Part shown: positions 15,873-26,026 of the stretch, in pieces
How the letters are laid out: the number at the start of each line of letters is the position of its first letter
Numbering within the stretch: the stretch's first letter is position 1
NCBI GenBank assembly: GCA_000752215.1
Contig: CCFG01000008.1
Location: 62,607 to 126,606 of the forward strand
DNA: 64,000 bases
Direction: 5' to 3'
Source of the DNA: a bacterium MS4
GTDB taxonomy: Bacteria; Bacillota; Clostridia; Oscillospirales; Acutalibacteraceae
Position numbers and translations under genes: made by a program
Notes under the pieces: model-generated
Told to the model about the DNA's origin: nothing
Database searches by the model: none
The model's input: only the letters and a program-made list of their open reading frames with translations

Positions 15873-17264
15873 TTGAAGAAAATCGTAAAACTGGTGCTTC
15901 TGCTGCTTGTTGTACTTGCTGCGGGCGCGGGCGCCTACCTATATAAGACGGCTCCGCTGCAGGTGGAAACAGAGGTGCTCCGCCCGGAAACGGCGACGCT
16001 GACTTTTACCGAGCAGGGCGATTATGCTTATGACAATCAATACGACCTGTATCCTCTGGTGTCCGGGGAAATCCTCGGCGTACATGTGAAAAAAGGCCAG
16101 ACGGTCAAAAAGGGCGACGTGATCGCCGAGGTGTACGACCCCGACTATCCCTACCAGGTTAAACAGCTTCGGAGCAGCATCAGCGGCTACAATGCCCAGA
16201 TTGCGAATCTGGGGCTTCAGGAGCAGAAGGAGCGCGACAACGCCGCCGTAACGCTGGAAACGCTGAAGGGCCAGCTGACTGCCCTGCGCGCGGAAATGGC
16301 CAAAAGCGGGGACACTACCCACTCCATTGAAAAGCAGATTCAGGTACAGGCAAACGTTGTGGACATGAATCAGCGCAACGCCGATCTGGCGCACGAATAT
16401 TACAGAGACGTCCGGGATCTCGACGACGAGACGATCCGTACGGCAAAAGAGGCATATAATCAGGCCAAAAGCATCCTGTACCAAAGCCAGCTCGTTTTGG
16501 AGCAGCTCCGGGGCGGGAAGCCCTCCAAGGAGCTGTATCAGGCACAGGAGAGCGCGCTGGAAACCCAGATCGAATCCACGTCGGCGCTGCTGGAAAAAGG
16601 ATATTCCTCTGGCATGCAGCAGTATTATCAGTCGCAGATCGAAGCGGCAAAGCTGAGCATCGCGCAGATGACGGAAAAAAAGGGCAGGGCGACCATTTAC
16701 GCGCCGGTGGCCGGCGTCATCACCGACCTGCCGGTCCTGAATAAGAACATCGCGGAGCAGCAGGCGCCCGTCGCCAAAATTTCTTCCGAAGAAGTGGTGG
16801 AGACTTTTATTCCGGTCAGGGAAATCGACGGGGTAAAGGTGGGCGATCAGGTGGATTTGCTGCTGGATAAACGCATGGGAGAGAAAACGATCAAAGGGCA
16901 GGTACTGGAAATAGAGGGGGAAGCGCAGGTCAAGACGTCCTCCCTCGGCGTGGAAGAGCGCAAGATCCGGGCTCTTATCCAGCCGAAGGAAAACGCGCTG
17001 GAAATCGGCTACGATATCGACGTCCGGTTTACCGTGTACACCCGGCAGAACGCTTTGGTCGTGCCCAAAACAGCCGTGTTTGAAAAAGATGGGGGCGACT
17101 GTGTCTGGATTGTGAAAAACGGGGTTCTGGCGGTGCAGAAGGTGACCAAAGGGGTCGAAACCAGCGACGGCTGTATCATTGAGAAGGGCCTTTCCGCGGG
17201 CGACGCGGTGGTCGTCGACGCCGACAACGAAAACCTGGCGCAGGGAAAGCGCGCGCAATCATAA
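15873..17264 (+). CDS. Membrane fusion protein (HlyD/MacA-like) of the ABC exporter
   Basis: About 463 residues. A single N-terminal membrane helix (VKLVLLLLVVLAAGAGAYLY) anchors an extracytoplasmic protein with a lipoyl-like half-motif (VSGEILGVHVKKGQTVKKGD), a long coiled-coil hairpin (about 95-270), the second lipoyl half (YAPVAGVITDLPV) and beta-barrel domains, the standard order for MacA/HlyD adaptors. TTG 15873 is chosen because AAGGAAAGGGAG ends nine bases before it; GTG 15864 abuts that site. In a Gram-positive cell such adaptors work with MacB-like pairs without an outer-membrane channel. Confidence 0.88.
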   Translation: MKKIVKLVLLLLVVLAAGAGAYLYKTAPLQVETEVLRPETATLTFTEQGDYAYDNQYDLYPLVSGEILGVHVKKGQTVKKGDVIAEVYDPDYPYQVKQLRSSISGYNAQIANLGLQEQKERDNAAVTLETLKGQLTALRAEMAKSGDTTHSIEKQIQVQANVVDMNQRNADLAHEYYRDVRDLDDETIRTAKEAYNQAKSILYQSQLVLEQLRGGKPSKELYQAQESALETQIESTSALLEKGYSSGMQQYYQSQIEAAKLSIAQMTEKKGRATIYAPVAGVITDLPVLNKNIAEQQAPVAKISSEEVVETFIPVREIDGVKVGDQVDLLLDKRMGEKTIKGQVLEIEGEAQVKTSSLGVEERKIRALIQPKENALEIGYDIDVRFTVYTRQNALVVPKTAVFEKDGGDCVWIVKNGVLAVQKVTKGVETSDGCIIEKGLSAGDAVVVDADNENLAQGKRAQS

Positions 17265-17299
17265 AATTGCTTCCGGCGTCCGATTCCTGTAAAAAGGGG

Positions 17300-17328
17300 T
17301 TGACAGGAATCAGGATTTGTGGTACTCT
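17300..17328 (+). promoter_or_regulatory. Promoter of the trp operon
   Basis: TTGACA (17300-17305), a 17-base spacer and TACTCT (17323-17328) precede the T-box leader. The -35 box is perfect. Confidence 0.8.
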
Positions 17329-17339
17329 CAATAAAATTA

Positions 17340-17611
17340 AATGAAAAACCGTTGATGCGGAGATAACGGTAGTCATGCTCTTACAGAGAGCCCGCGATGA
17401 TGAGAATCGGGCAGAAAACAGATTATCAAATGGACCGCAGAGGGCGCAGTCAAAGGCGAAAGCCAAGTATTCTGCGACGTGTTGGCATACGTCAGTTGCC
17501 GGGGATATGTTGGTATCCCGCTAAGCGCACGGTTTGTGATACCGTGAATCAGGGTGGCACCGCGAGCTTTAAGCTCGTCCTTGACAGAATTGTCAGGGAC
17601 GGGCTTTTTTG
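17340..17611 (+). ncRNA. T-box leader, tryptophan-specific
   Basis: The conserved T-box AGGGTGGCACCGCG is at 17551-17564, and the downstream intrinsic terminator (stem arms about 17570-17585 and 17591-17604, then six T) ends at 17610. In the stem I region, the triplet TGG at 17431-17433, followed by A, is a good candidate specifier for tRNA-Trp. Uncharged tRNA-Trp would pair with specifier and T-box and form the antiterminator, switching on trpE onward. The specifier choice rests on position and on the downstream genes, not on a computed fold. Confidence 0.93.
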
Positions 17612-17661
17612 TCGTCTCTGATCAGAATTTCCGATTTTAAGAAGAAAGGCGTGATCAGAAA

Positions 17662-19152
17662 ATGGTGGTTCCCAGCCTTACACAGGCAAAAACAATCGCG
17701 AAAACGGGAGAATACAAAATTCTCCCCGTCAGCTGTGAAATTTACAGCGACGTTATCACCCCGATCGAGGTTCTGCGAAAGCTCAAGAATGTCAGCAGTC
17801 ACTGCTATCTGCTCGAGTCGGTGGAGAAGAGCCGGAAATGGGGCAGGTATACGTTCCTGGGGTTTGACCCGGTCATGGAGCTTTCCTGCACCGGCGGAAA
17901 GCTCGTCATCCGGGCCGGTTCCTCCGTAACGATGGATGTGAAACATCCCAAAGAGATGATCCGGCAGGTGCTTGCGGACAACAAAAGCCCGCGCTTTGAA
18001 AATCTTCCGCCCTTCACCGGCGGACTGGTCGGCTACTTTTCTTACGATTACATCAAGTATGCGGAACCTTCTCTCTGGCTGGACGCAAAGGACGAGGAAG
18101 GCTTCAGGGACGTCGACCTCATGCTCTTCGACAAGGTGATTGCCTTTGATAATTTCCGGCAGAAAATTATTTTGATCGTCAATGCCCGGTGTGACGATAT
18201 CGACCGGGAATACGAGCGGGCCGGGATGGAGCTTAAAAATTTAAAGGAGCTCATCCTTCACGGCGCCTGCCGGAACGAAATCCCGGGCAGGATGACGTCG
18301 CCGGTCCGGGAGCTGTTCAGCCGGGAGGAATACTGCGCAATGGTTGAGAAGGCGAAGGACTATATCCGTGAGGGGGAACTTTTTCAGGTCGTACTGTCCA
18401 ACCGGCTGGACGCGGATTTTGAGGGAAGCCTTCTGAATACCTACCGTGTTTTGCGGACCATCAATCCCTCCCCTTATCTGTTTTATTTCTCGAGCGACGA
18501 TATCGAGATTGCAGGGGCTTCTCCCGAAACCCTTGTGAAGCTGGAAAACGGTGTCCTGAAAACCTTCCCCCTGGCCGGGACCCGGCCGCGCGGCGCAACG
18601 GAGGAAGAAAACAAACGGCTGGAGGAGGAGCTTCTGGCCGACGAGAAGGAATGCGCCGAGCACAATATGCTGGTCGATCTGGGGCGAAACGACATTGGAA
18701 AAATCAGCAGCTTTGGCAGCGTGCGGGTGGAAAAATACAAGAGCATTGAACGCTTCTCGCATGTGATGCATATCGGGTCCTCCGTGTCCGGAAAAATCCG
18801 GCCCGACCGGGACGCCGTGGACGCGGTGGAGGCCGTGCTCCCGGCAGGGACCCTTTCCGGAGCTCCCAAAATCCGCGCCTGTCAGATCATCCATGAGCTT
18901 GAAAACAACAAGCGGGGCATTTACGGCGGAGCCATCGGTTATATCGGTTTTTCCGGGAACCTGGACACCTGCATCGCGATCCGGCTCGCCTTTCAGAAAA
19001 ACGGCCGGGTGTTTGTCCGTTCGGGCGCGGGGATTGTGGCCGACAGTGTGCCGGAAAACGAGTATCAGGAATGCATCAATAAAGCCAGAGCCGTCGTAAA
19101 GGCGCTGGAAATCGCACAGGGAGGGATGACGGATGATCTTGCTGATCGATAA
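17662..19152 (+). CDS. trpE: Anthranilate synthase component I
   Basis: A 496-residue enzyme that, with TrpG-supplied ammonia, converts chorismate to anthranilate. The N-terminal domain carries LLESVEKSRKWGRYTFLGF, with the LLES motif that binds feedback tryptophan. The chorismate-binding domain has the expected RPRGATEEEN, HNMLVDLGRNDIG and PAGTLSGAPKIRA stretches. It follows the T-box terminator by about 50 bases and overlaps trpG by 20 bases, so subunits are likely made in step. Confidence 0.96.
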   Translation: MVVPSLTQAKTIAKTGEYKILPVSCEIYSDVITPIEVLRKLKNVSSHCYLLESVEKSRKWGRYTFLGFDPVMELSCTGGKLVIRAGSSVTMDVKHPKEMIRQVLADNKSPRFENLPPFTGGLVGYFSYDYIKYAEPSLWLDAKDEEGFRDVDLMLFDKVIAFDNFRQKIILIVNARCDDIDREYERAGMELKNLKELILHGACRNEIPGRMTSPVRELFSREEYCAMVEKAKDYIREGELFQVVLSNRLDADFEGSLLNTYRVLRTINPSPYLFYFSSDDIEIAGASPETLVKLENGVLKTFPLAGTRPRGATEEENKRLEEELLADEKECAEHNMLVDLGRNDIGKISSFGSVRVEKYKSIERFSHVMHIGSSVSGKIRPDRDAVDAVEAVLPAGTLSGAPKIRACQIIHELENNKRGIYGGAIGYIGFSGNLDTCIAIRLAFQKNGRVFVRSGAGIVADSVPENEYQECINKARAVVKALEIAQGGMTDDLADR

Positions 19153-19699
19153 CTACGACAGCTTTACCTATAATCTTTATCAGCTTGTCGGGACGGTCAA
19201 TCCGGAGATCCGGGTGATCCGGAACGACGAAATGACCGTTGAAGAAGTAAGAAATTTATGTCCCTCCCACATGATTTTGTCGCCGGGACCCGGCTATCCA
19301 AAAGACGCGGGCATCTGCACCGCCGCCGCGGCAGAACTGGGAAAAGAAATTCCGCTTCTGGGCGTATGCCTCGGCCATCAGGCCATCTGCGAGGCGTTCG
19401 GAGCGGCCGTTTCCCACGCAAAGCGGCTGATGCACGGTAAGGCGTCCGAGGTGACCCTTGACGGCGGCTGTCCGATTTTCAGGGGGCTTCCCGGTCGGAT
19501 TCAGGCGGCGCGGTATCACTCCCTAGCGGCGGTCCGTGACACCCTTCCGGAGTGCCTGCGGATTACGGCCGAAACGGACGACGGAGAGGTGATGGGGGTC
19601 ATGCACCGGGAATACCCCGTATTCGGCGTACAGTTTCATCCCGAATCCATTCTGACGCCGGGCGGCGTTCAAATCATCCAAAATTTTCTTCACTTGTGA
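19133..19699 (+). CDS. trpG: Anthranilate synthase component II (glutamine amidotransferase)
   Basis: A 188-residue class I amidotransferase. It opens MILLIDNYDSFTYNL, has the oxyanion segment LSPGPGYP, the nucleophile cysteine in LGVCLGHQAI and the HPES dyad near residue 170. It releases ammonia from glutamine for TrpE. It is a free-standing subunit, not fused to TrpD. The start overlaps the trpE end. Confidence 0.95.
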   Translation: MILLIDNYDSFTYNLYQLVGTVNPEIRVIRNDEMTVEEVRNLCPSHMILSPGPGYPKDAGICTAAAAELGKEIPLLGVCLGHQAICEAFGAAVSHAKRLMHGKASEVTLDGGCPIFRGLPGRIQAARYHSLAAVRDTLPECLRITAETDDGEVMGVMHREYPVFGVQFHPESILTPGGVQIIQNFLHL

Positions 19700-19713
19700 A
19701 AGGAGTCTGACCA

Positions 19714-20736
19714 ATGATTAAGGAAGCAACCGCAAAACTGATTGAAAGAGAAAATCTGACCTATGACGAAGCCGTTGCCGTAATGGATGAAATCATGGGG
19801 GGAAATACGTCCCAGGTGCAGACGGCGGCTTTTCTCGCGTCCCTGTCCGCAAAGGGGGAGACCATCGAGGAAATTACCGCCTGCGCCGCCGGGATGCGCG
19901 CCCACGCCACGCCCGTCGTTTGTGATTCCGACCTTTTGGAAATCGTCGGGACGGGAGGGGACGGCGCAAACTCCTTCAATATATCGACCACCGCCTCCAT
20001 CGTTGTCGCCTCCTCGGGGGTGAAGGTGGCCAAACACGGCAACCGCGCGGCCTCCTCCCAAAGCGGCGCCGCAGACTGCCTGGAGGCTTTGGGCGTGAAA
20101 ATCAGCCTTACTCCGGAAAAATGCGCGGAGCTGCTCGATACGATCGGAATCTGCTTTTTCTTTGCACAGAGCTATCATTCATCCATGAAATATGTCGGTC
20201 CGGTTCGGAAAGAGATGGGCGTGCGCACCATTTTCAATATTCTCGGCCCGCTGACCAATCCGGCCTCGGCCAACCTGCAGCTGCTGGGCGTTTACTCCGA
20301 GGCGCTGGTCGAGCCGCTCGCCCGGGTGCTCTCGAATCTTGGGGTCAGGCGGGGCATGGTGGTTTACGGGCGGGATAAGCTGGATGAAATCTCCATGTCC
20401 TCTCCCACGGATATCTGCGAATTTCAGGACGGCTGTTTCAGAAAATACACGATCACGCCGGAAGACTTCGGTTTCCAATCTTGCGCAAAAGCGGACCTGA
20501 CGGGGGGAACGCCGGAGGAAAACGCGCGCATTACCCTTGATATTTTAAATGGGGCAAAGGGTGCGAAGCGCGAAGCGGTCCTTTTGAACGCCGGGGCCGC
20601 GCTGTACCTTGCCGGAAAGGCGGAAACGCTGCAGGGCGGCGCCCGTCTGGCCGCCGAGCTGATCGACAGCAAGAAAGCGAAGGCAAAGCTGGACGAATTC
20701 ATCCGGGAATCCAACAGGGAGGCGAAGGTGAGTTGA
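19714..20736 (+). CDS. trpD: Anthranilate phosphoribosyltransferase
   Basis: A 340-residue enzyme joining anthranilate and PRPP. The PRPP loop [15 protein letters not shown] is near residue 75, [20 protein letters not shown] follows, and [20 protein letters not shown] is the anthranilate-site region. AAAGGAG precedes the ATG. Its stop overlaps the TTG start of trpC. Confidence 0.96.
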   Translation: MIKEATAKLIERENLTYDEAVAVMDEIMGGNTSQVQTAAFLASLSAKGETIEEITACAAGMRAHATPVVCDSDLLEIVGTGGDGANSFNISTTASIVVASSGVKVAKHGNRAASSQSGAADCLEALGVKISLTPEKCAELLDTIGICFFFAQSYHSSMKYVGPVRKEMGVRTIFNILGPLTNPASANLQLLGVYSEALVEPLARVLSNLGVRRGMVVYGRDKLDEISMSSPTDICEFQDGCFRKYTITPEDFGFQSCAKADLTGGTPEENARITLDILNGAKGAKREAVLLNAGAALYLAGKAETLQGGARLAAELIDSKKAKAKLDEFIRESNREAKVS

Positions 20737-21515
20737 TTTTAGAAGAGCTTGCGGCCTATGCGAAACAGCGGGTGCAAAGGGCCAAAGAAACAGTCGGAGC
20801 GGAGGAAATCAAGGAACGGGCCCTCCGCCTTCCGAGGGGCGGTTTCCGGTTTGAAAATGCTTTGAAGGGTCCAAAGCTGTCTTTTATCTGCGAGATCAAG
20901 AAGGCGTCCCCCTCCAAAGGAGTTCTTTCCCGGGATTTCCCTTATCTTGAAATCGCGCAGGAATACGAAAGGGCGGGCGCGGACTGCGTTTCCTGCCTCA
21001 CCGAGCCGAAGTGGTTTTTAGGTTCCGATCAGATATTCCGTGAAATTCGCGGCGGCATTTCCCTTCCGATGCTCCGAAAGGACTTTACCGTCGACGAATA
21101 TCAGCTCTATGAGGCAAGGTGCATGGGAGCCGACGCGGTGCTTCTGATCTGTTCCCTGCTCGATACCCGAACGCTGGCGCGGTACCTTGCCGTCTGTGAC
21201 GAGATGGGAATATCGGCCTTGGTGGAGACCCACGACGAAGAGGAAGCGAAGTCCGCGGTGTCGGCGGGGGCCCGCCTGATCGGGGTCAACAACCGCAATC
21301 TGAAGGATTTTACCGTGGATTTTTCAAACGCGGCGAAGCTGAGAAATCAAATCCCTTCCTCCGCCCTGTTTATCGCGGAATCGGGCGTAAGTTCGCCCGG
21401 CGATGTGGCGGCCCTCAAAGAAATCGGGGCGGACGCCGTTCTGGTCGGCGAGGCCCTGATGCGGGCGGAGGATAAGAAGGCCCTTCTTTCGGCCTTTCGG
21501 GGGGCGGCAAGATGA
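20733..21515 (+). CDS. trpC: Indole-3-glycerol phosphate synthase
   Basis: A 260-residue TIM barrel that closes the indole ring. The catalytic lysine motif [11 protein letters not shown] is near residue 53, [14 protein letters not shown] and [12 protein letters not shown] follow, and the phosphate site ESGV is near residue 212. The start is TTG at 20733, inside the trpD stop, after GGGAGGCGAAGG. The overlap suggests coupled translation. It is separate from trpF, unlike the fused E. coli protein. Confidence 0.95.
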   Translation: MILEELAAYAKQRVQRAKETVGAEEIKERALRLPRGGFRFENALKGPKLSFICEIKKASPSKGVLSRDFPYLEIAQEYERAGADCVSCLTEPKWFLGSDQIFREIRGGISLPMLRKDFTVDEYQLYEARCMGADAVLLICSLLDTRTLARYLAVCDEMGISALVETHDEEEAKSAVSAGARLIGVNNRNLKDFTVDFSNAAKLRNQIPSSALFIAESGVSSPGDVAALKEIGADAVLVGEALMRAEDKKALLSAFRGAAR

Positions 21516-22129
21516 GCAGGACGAAGATCAAGATATGCGGTCTTTTCAGGCCCTGCGACGCCGAATTTGTCAACAGCGCCCAGCCGGACTTTGCGGGCTT
21601 TGTGTTTTATGAAAAAAGCCGCCGGAACGTAACGCCCCAAGAGGCACAGAGGCTGAGAGAGGCGATCCGCCCGGAAATCAGGACCGCCGGGGTGTTTGTG
21701 GACGCTTCTCTGGAGCGGATCGCGGCGCTTTACCGTGACAGAACCATCGGAATTGTCCAGCTCCACGGAAGCGAGGACGACCTCTTTATCGAAAGGCTCA
21801 GGCAAATGCTTCCGCAGGCTGAAATCTGGAAAGCGTTCAAAATCCGCTCGGATAAGGACCTTCTGGCCGCCGAACGCAGCTGTGCCGACAGGGTGCTTCT
21901 GGACAACGGCTACGGGACCGGGGAATGCTTCGATTGGTCTCTGATGAAAAGTATTTCCCGCCCGTTTATCCTTGCGGGGGGCCTCACGCCCCAAAACATC
22001 CCCGAAGCGGTGTCCCGGTTTCACCCTTACGCGGTCGACCTGAGCTCGGGCGTGGAAAAGGACGGCCTGAAGGACCGGGATAAGATCGCGGCGGCGGTGA
22101 AAGCGGTAAAGTCAACGGAAGAATACTGA
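21512..22129 (+). CDS. trpF: Phosphoribosylanthranilate isomerase
   Basis: A 205-residue TIM barrel. The catalytic cysteine is in KIKICGLF near the N-terminus, with [31 protein letters not shown] and a late [10 protein letters not shown] and VDLSSGVE phosphate site, all family marks. It acts between TrpD and TrpC. It overlaps the trpC end by four bases. Confidence 0.94.
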   Translation: MSRTKIKICGLFRPCDAEFVNSAQPDFAGFVFYEKSRRNVTPQEAQRLREAIRPEIRTAGVFVDASLERIAALYRDRTIGIVQLHGSEDDLFIERLRQMLPQAEIWKAFKIRSDKDLLAAERSCADRVLLDNGYGTGECFDWSLMKSISRPFILAGGLTPQNIPEAVSRFHPYAVDLSSGVEKDGLKDRDKIAAAVKAVKSTEEY

Positions 22130-22167
22130 AAACGGAAGGGCTGAACCCTTCTTTTAAGGAGGAACCT

Positions 22168-23352
22168 ATGTCAAAAGGCAGATTTGGCATTCATGGCGGC
22201 CAGTATATACCGGAGACGCTGATGAACGCCGTAATGGAATTGGAAGAAGCCTATCGTCACTATCAATGCGACCCGCAGTTTCAGGAGGAGCTTACCGGCC
22301 TTCTGAACGATTACGCCGGAAGGCCGTCGCGCCTTTATTTCGCCGAGAAAATGACGAAGGATTTGGGCGGGGCCAGGGTTTATCTGAAGCGGGAGGACCT
22401 GAATCACACCGGCGCGCACAAAATCAACAACGTGCTCGGCCAGGTCCTTCTGGCTAAGAAAATGGGCAAGACGCGCGTGATCGCCGAAACCGGGGCCGGT
22501 CAGCACGGCGTGGCGACCGCGACGGCTGCGGCGCTGATGGACATGGAATGCGAGATTTTTATGGGGAAGGAGGACACCGAAAGACAGGCGCTGAACGTCT
22601 ACAAAATGCGGCTTTTGGGGGCGCGGGTTCATCCGGTTACTTCCGGCACGGGCACCCTGAAGGACGCGGTGTCCGAAACCATGCGGGAATGGACGAGCCG
22701 GATCGCCGACACCCATTATGTCCTCGGGTCGGTGATGGGGCCGCACCCGTTTCCCACCATCGTGAGGGATTTTCAGGCGGTGATCTCCAGAGAGATCAAG
22801 GAGCAGCTCATGGAAAAGGAAGGCCGCCTGCCCGACGCGGTGCTTGCCTGCGTGGGCGGCGGCTCCAACGCCATCGGCGCTTTCTATCACTTTATTGAAG
22901 ACCCGTCGGTATGCCTGATCGGATGCGAGGCGGCCGGAAGGGGCGTCGATACCTTTGAAACGGCGGCGACCATGACGACCGGAAGGCCGGGGATTTTTCA
23001 CGGGATGAAGTCCTATTTCTGTCAGGATAAATACGGCCAGATCGCGCCGGTCTACTCCATTTCTGCCGGGCTCGACTACCCGGGCGTCGGCCCGGAACAC
23101 GCCTGGCTTCACGATATCGGGCGGGCGGAGTATGTGGCCGTCACCGACGACGAGGCCGTGGATGCCTTTGAGTACCTCTCCCGTACGGAGGGCATCATCC
23201 CCGCCATTGAAAGCGCCCATGCCGTGGCTTACGCCAGAAAGCTGGCGCCCCAAATGGGCCGGGATAAAATCGTCGTCATTAACCTTTCGGGACGGGGCGA
23301 CAAGGACTGCGCTGCCATCGCGCGGTACAGAGGGGAGGAGATTTTTGAATGA
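22168..23352 (+). CDS. trpB: Tryptophan synthase beta chain
   Basis: A 394-residue PLP enzyme of the TrpB1 type. The PLP lysine is in HTGAHKINN near residue 91, with [14 protein letters not shown], and the phosphate loop [10 protein letters not shown] near residue 230. It condenses indole with serine. AAGGAGG precedes the ATG. The end overlaps trpA by four bases. Confidence 0.97.
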   Translation: MSKGRFGIHGGQYIPETLMNAVMELEEAYRHYQCDPQFQEELTGLLNDYAGRPSRLYFAEKMTKDLGGARVYLKREDLNHTGAHKINNVLGQVLLAKKMGKTRVIAETGAGQHGVATATAAALMDMECEIFMGKEDTERQALNVYKMRLLGARVHPVTSGTGTLKDAVSETMREWTSRIADTHYVLGSVMGPHPFPTIVRDFQAVISREIKEQLMEKEGRLPDAVLACVGGGSNAIGAFYHFIEDPSVCLIGCEAAGRGVDTFETAATMTTGRPGIFHGMKSYFCQDKYGQIAPVYSISAGLDYPGVGPEHAWLHDIGRAEYVAVTDDEAVDAFEYLSRTEGIIPAIESAHAVAYARKLAPQMGRDKIVVINLSGRGDKDCAAIARYRGEEIFE

Positions 23353-24143
23353 GCCATATCAAAAAAGCATTTGAACAGGGGAAGGCCTTCATTGCCTTTC
23401 TGACCTGCGGAGACCCCGATCTGGAAACCACCGAACAGCTTATCAAAGGAATCGCCGATGCCGGCGCGGACCTCATCGAGCTGGGGATACCCTTCTCCGA
23501 CCCTACGGCGGAAGGCCCTGTGATTCAGGAGGCGAACCTGCGCGCGCTTGCCGCGGGCACAACGACGGACAAAATCTTTGACATGGTGCGCAGGGTCAGG
23601 CAGACCGTCGGCGTCCCCATGGTTTTCATGACCTATGCCAACGTGGTGTTCTCCTACGGAACCGAGCGCTTTTTGGAAACCGCCGCCGGGATCGGCATGG
23701 ATGGGGTGATCCTTCCAGACGTGCCCTATGAGGAAAAAGAGGAATTTGCCCCGGTGTGCCAAAAACACGGCCTTGATTTTATTTCCCTTGTTGCCCCGAC
23801 CTCGAACGACCGCATCAAAAAGATTGCAAAAGAAGCTTCGGGTTTTGTTTACTGCGTGTCCTCTCTCGGGGTTACGGGCATGAGAAGCGAAATTACCTCG
23901 GATGTGGGTTCCATGGTAAAATTGGTCCATGAATCCGGCAGCGTCCCGGCGGCGGTCGGCTTTGGAATCTCAACGCCGGAGCAGGCGGCGCAGATGGCAA
24001 AAACAGCCGACGGCGTTATCGTCGGCTCCGCCATTGTGAAGCTGATCGGGCAGCACGGCAGGGAAGCCCTCCCCTTTGTCGCGGATTATGTGCGGGCTAT
24101 GAAAGAAGCGGTCGGTCGGGCTGAGACGCGTGCGCAGGAATAA
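23349..24143 (+). CDS. trpA: Tryptophan synthase alpha chain
   Basis: A 264-residue TIM barrel that splits indole-glycerol phosphate to indole. The catalytic glutamate is in [11 protein letters not shown]. The second acid, aspartate in DPxADGP of E. coli (Asp60), is glutamate here ([10 protein letters not shown]). The phosphate site FGISTPEQ and GVIVGSAIV are kept. It is the last gene of the trp operon; no clear terminator is visible before the next promoter. Confidence 0.95.
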   Translation: MSHIKKAFEQGKAFIAFLTCGDPDLETTEQLIKGIADAGADLIELGIPFSDPTAEGPVIQEANLRALAAGTTTDKIFDMVRRVRQTVGVPMVFMTYANVVFSYGTERFLETAAGIGMDGVILPDVPYEEKEEFAPVCQKHGLDFISLVAPTSNDRIKKIAKEASGFVYCVSSLGVTGMRSEITSDVGSMVKLVHESGSVPAAVGFGISTPEQAAQMAKTADGVIVGSAIVKLIGQHGREALPFVADYVRAMKEAVGRAETRAQE

Positions 24144-24171
24144 AATTGACGGATATTTGAGGTCGCTGTCT

Positions 24172-24200
24172 TTTCAAATCATGGACAGGTATTGTATAAT
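24172..24200 (+). promoter_or_regulatory. Possible promoter before the GNAT gene
   Basis: TATAAT at 24195-24200 lies 17 bases after a weak TTTCAA. It is 79 bases before the GNAT start. The -10 box is perfect but the -35 is poor. Confidence 0.45.
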
Positions 24201-24278
24201 GAATCATATGGATAGCGCCATTTAAGAACGGCCTGTCTGCAGTACAAATCAGAACATACAGGGAAGGGTAAAACATCA

Positions 24279-24815
24279 ATGAAAACAGTAACGCTGAAAA
24301 ACGGTTCGGAGTTTTTGATCAGAAAAGCAGCTGCAGAGGATGCCGAATTAATGGCCCGGTTTAAAAGGTGCATCAGCGGAGAATCAGATTTCCTCTCGTA
24401 CGGAGAAAATGAGATAGAAATTTCAGCGGAGACGGAGGAGCACGCCATTTCGTCTGAAAACGCGAAGGATAATTCGGTGATTATCATCGCCTTGTGCTGC
24501 GGAGAAATTGCGGGTTTCGTCACTTTCAGCGGCGGTGCCAAAGCCAGAAAACGGCACTCGGGTGAGATGGGAATCGCCGTCAGAAAAGATTATTGGGGTT
24601 TGGGAATCGGAAACTTTCTTCTGGATTTCCTGATCGAATGGGCAAAGCAGACTCAAATCGTCAGAAAAATCAATCTGCTGACCCGTGCGGATAATCAAAA
24701 GGCGGTCAGTCTGTATGAAAAATATGGCTTTTTAAAAGAAGGAACCATCACCAGAGACATTTGCGTCGGCGGAGTGTTTTACGATTCCCTGAGCATGGGA
24801 CTTTTGATCGGCTGA
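24279..24815 (+). CDS. GNAT family N-acetyltransferase
   Basis: A 178-residue acetyltransferase. The acetyl-CoA site appears as GEMGIAVRKDYWGLGIGNFLLDFLI, with the Q/RxxGxG/A pattern in the form WGLGIG, followed by late DNQKAVSLYEKYGFLKEG. The layout resembles RimJ/RimL or PhnO-like small-molecule or N-terminal acetyltransferases; the substrate cannot be read. Ribosome site GGGAAGGG precedes the ATG. It is a single gene between the trp operon and a methyltransferase. Confidence 0.85.
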   Translation: MKTVTLKNGSEFLIRKAAAEDAELMARFKRCISGESDFLSYGENEIEISAETEEHAISSENAKDNSVIIIALCCGEIAGFVTFSGGAKARKRHSGEMGIAVRKDYWGLGIGNFLLDFLIEWAKQTQIVRKINLLTRADNQKAVSLYEKYGFLKEGTITRDICVGGVFYDSLSMGLLIG

Positions 24816-24894
24816 TGCCGGGAATCGTTGCAGCTGTTGCCGCCTGCTGCGGGGTTCCGGACAGGCATAATCATTTACAGAAGGAGTGACCGAA

Positions 24895-25665
24895 ATGGGT
24901 GAAATCCTGAATTCCATGCTTTTTCAGAGTAAAGCGGATCAATATGTCCTGGGGAGACCGGGGTATCCGCAGGAGGTCTTTGACCTGATTGCTTCCGTCG
25001 TTCCCCCGTCGGAGAACATACGGATTGCCGATATCGGCTCCGGAACAGGAATTTTTTCCGAGGAGCTCTTAAAAAGGAATTACGAAACCGATTGCGTGGA
25101 GGCTTCCGAAGCCATGAGGCGAAAGGCGGAAGCCGGGCTTTGCCACTACGGCGGTTTTCATTCCGTCGGCGCGCAGGCGGAGGACACCGGCCTGCCGGAT
25201 AACAGCCTGGACCTGATTACGGTGGCTTCGGCTTTTCACTGGTTCAATACCCCGAAGTTTCTGGCGGAATGTCAGCGGATTCTGAAAAAAGATGGATGGG
25301 TGTTTATCGTTACCAACGCCCGTCCGTATAACGACGAATTCACAAAAGCGCATCACGAAATCTGCAAGCGTTTCTGCCCGTCCTTTACCGGCGCCAATCA
25401 CGGCGCGGAGTATGTGGAATCCGTATTGTCGGATTTTTTCACGGCAGGATATACGAAGAAAATCATTCCGCATGATTTGGTTTATACGAATGAGCAGTTT
25501 TTATCCCGCTGCATTTCTTCCTCCTTCTCCCCGAATCCGGGCGATGCCGGTTATCCCGCGTATTGTGACGAACTGAAAGAACTCATCAGCCGCTTTTCCG
25601 CGGATGGGAAAATCCTTGTGCACAACCAAACGGCCGTGTGGTTCGGAAGGATTCGGAGGATCTGA
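24895..25665 (+). CDS. Class I SAM-dependent methyltransferase
   Basis: A 256-residue protein with the SAM-binding motif IADIGSGTGIFSEELL near residue 43, an acidic loop (DCVEASEAMRR), the segment GAQAEDTGLPDNSLDLITVASAFHWF and LKKDGWVFIV. This matches the UbiE/Tam-like small-molecule group (methyltransferase 11). ATG 24895 follows AAGGAG by eight bases; GTG 24886 is inside that site. Substrate unknown. Confidence 0.85.
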   Translation: MGEILNSMLFQSKADQYVLGRPGYPQEVFDLIASVVPPSENIRIADIGSGTGIFSEELLKRNYETDCVEASEAMRRKAEAGLCHYGGFHSVGAQAEDTGLPDNSLDLITVASAFHWFNTPKFLAECQRILKKDGWVFIVTNARPYNDEFTKAHHEICKRFCPSFTGANHGAEYVESVLSDFFTAGYTKKIIPHDLVYTNEQFLSRCISSSFSPNPGDAGYPAYCDELKELISRFSADGKILVHNQTAVWFGRIRRI

Positions 25666-25789
25666 TGATGCGGATCGTCTCCTGCAAGAAACAATAAGGG
25701 ACATTTGACTGCAAGGGCCGGGAAGAACAGGCAATGACGGCATCTCATCAATCTCGTAAAAAACACTGGTAAAACGATCGGAATTATAT

Positions 25790-25795
25790 TATAAT
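25790..25795 (+). promoter_or_regulatory. -10 box of the cobalamin operon
   Basis: TATAAT about 25 bases before the aptamer. No good -35 is visible 17 bases upstream, so the promoter may be weak or activated. It is the only promoter-like site seen for the downstream run of 22 genes. Confidence 0.45.
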
Positions 25796-25816
25796 AAAGT
25801 CTATCAAAAATGAAAT

Positions 25817-25986
25817 AGGTTTAAGGTGTCAGAAAAGCGAAAGCTTGGTTCTGATGAAAAGGGAAACAGGTGCAAATCCTGTACGAACTCGTCACTGTGA
25901 TAAGGGAGCTGCGGCAAAAAGCCACTGATTAGGAATTGGGAAGGCGGCCGTAAACGATGATCTTTCAGCCAGGAGACCTGCCTTAA
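25817..25986 (+). ncRNA. Cobalamin riboswitch aptamer
   Basis: The order of conserved blocks matches the AdoCbl-type riboswitch: GGTTTAAGGTGTC, GGGAAACAGGTGCAAATCC, CGTCACTGTGA, GCCACTG, GGGAAGG and the B12 box AGCCAGGAGACCTGCC near 25967-25982. It precedes cbiP. B12 binding should reduce expression of the biosynthesis and uptake genes downstream. Confidence 0.95.
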
Positions 25987-26026
25987 ATAGAGCACTACAG
26001 CCACGAGTAACTGGTTTGGAATGGAT

